Source: RGIG8306 sp964426655
GTDB taxonomy: Bacteria; Bacillota; Clostridia; Lachnospirales; Lachnospiraceae
DNA: 6,061 nucleotides
NCBI GenBank assembly: GCA_964426655.1
Contig: CAYRQT010000074.1
Span: 1-6,061 of the forward strand
Direction: 5' to 3'
Shown: positions 5,923-6,061 of the stretch, piece by piece
Layout of the letters: each line of letters starts with the position of its first letter
How positions within the stretch are numbered: position 1 is the first letter of the stretch
The notes under the pieces: generated by a model
Database searches by the model: none
What the model saw: only the letters and a program-made list of their open reading frames with translations
Told to the model about the DNA's origin: nothing
Made by a program: the position numbers and the translations under genes

Positions 5923-6021
5923 CCCTGGCAACTTATCAAACATTATTATCCCCAGATTCGTATTATTATGATGACCTCCATGCCGGAATACAGTTTTATT
6001 GATAAAGCAAGAGAAAAGAAA
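5923..6021 (+). pseudogene. Response-regulator receiver-domain remnant
   Basis: In one plus-strand frame the sequence reads QLIKHYYPQIRIIMMTSMPE then YSFIDKARE. This strongly resembles the alpha3-beta4-alpha4 part of a response-regulator receiver domain, with IIMMTSMPE as the beta4 strand and its conserved Thr/Ser, and SFIDKARE leading to the usual AGADSFWYKE. The rest is absent. Upstream the frame stops at a TGA (5875-5877) and lacks the acidic pocket and phosphorylated Asp, and downstream the reading becomes unrelated residues. No start codon or ribosome binding site serves it. It is probably a decayed fragment of a regulator once encoded divergently from the polysaccharide genes. The overlapping 80-residue open frame (5760-6002) does not look like a protein. 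Confidence 0.45.
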
Positions 6022-6061
6022 CCGGTACACAGAGTACAAATGACAGAAGGTAAGCGCAACA
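6007..6061 (+). mobile_element. Possible IS256-family transposase N-terminus, cut by window edge
   Basis: In the same frame as the receiver remnant, the sequence continues AREKKPVHRVQMTEGKRN to the window end. This resembles, from memory, the N-terminus of clostridial IS256-family transposases, which contain a KPxHRVQMTEGKRN-like stretch before an EYDI...DIQDALKDLLGG region that would lie beyond the window. ATG 6040 is available as a start but has only a weak upstream purine stretch. The terminal inverted repeat and leader expected before such a gene are not seen, so the element appears truncated at this end. Only 18 residues are visible, so the call is tentative. Confidence 0.35.

Noticed and set aside
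5760..6002. 80-residue plus-strand open frame overlapping the promoter region
   Set aside because: Its translation is rich in scattered Cys, Tyr and His, has no recognisable domain, overlaps the minus-strand promoter and lies in a different frame from the receiver-like remnant.
6050..6061. GTAAGCGCAACA as an IS66-type terminal repeat
   Set aside because: IS66 ends begin with GTAAGCG-like sequence, but here the bases fall within a frame better explained as an IS256-like MTEGKRN, and nothing beyond the edge can be seen.
1..6061. CRISPR array, tRNA, rRNA or a defence or toxin-antitoxin system
   Set aside because: No regularly spaced repeats, cloverleaf-like sequence or relevant protein motifs were found on either strand.

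Overview
The window carries a surface-polysaccharide (capsule or exopolysaccharide) biosynthesis segment, probably from a low-to-moderate GC Bacillota genome, most plausibly a clostridial or Lachnospiraceae gut bacterium. This rests on strong AAGGAG-type ribosome binding sites, compact operons, the protein families present and a Firmicutes-like transposase fragment. It is inference; no taxonomic marker gene is present.

All six substantial genes are on the minus strand, so transcription runs from high to low coordinates. The first unit (5802 down to 3928) has a sigma-70-type promoter, an IspD/TarI-family cytidylyltransferase and an extended-SDR NAD-dependent epimerase/dehydratase. It closes with a strong intrinsic terminator whose stem overlaps the end of the epimerase gene. 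This pair looks like a two-gene supply module for a CDP-activated polyol or sugar; the exact product cannot be read from the sequence.

A 278-bp spacer (3666-3943) follows, holding the terminator, two candidate -10 elements, a near-palindrome and a leader with two mutually exclusive helices. The second unit (3665 down to 44) is a tight four-gene operon: a GT4 glycosyltransferase, a GT2 glycosyltransferase, a left-handed beta-helix acyltransferase and a GT61 (DUF563) glycosyltransferase. The first two pairs are joined by an 11-bp gap and a 17-bp overlap, and the last pair by a 25-bp gap. These enzymes would assemble and O-acylate a repeat unit. The GT61 gene stops early for its family, beside short direct repeats.

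The right edge (5775-6061) holds no intact gene. It contains the ispD-like promoter, a cluster of TGTAAA half-sites, and a plus-strand remnant that reads like part of a response-regulator receiver domain. That remnant runs in frame into what looks like the N-terminus of an IS256-family transposase cut by the window edge. Three start codons were moved inward from the longest open frames (to 5735, 3665 and 2538) because ribosome binding sites and family N-termini support the internal ATGs.

I found no wholly new system. The most interesting items are the cytidylyltransferase-epimerase pair of unknown product, the structured leader before the glycosyltransferase operon, and the receiver-transposase junction.
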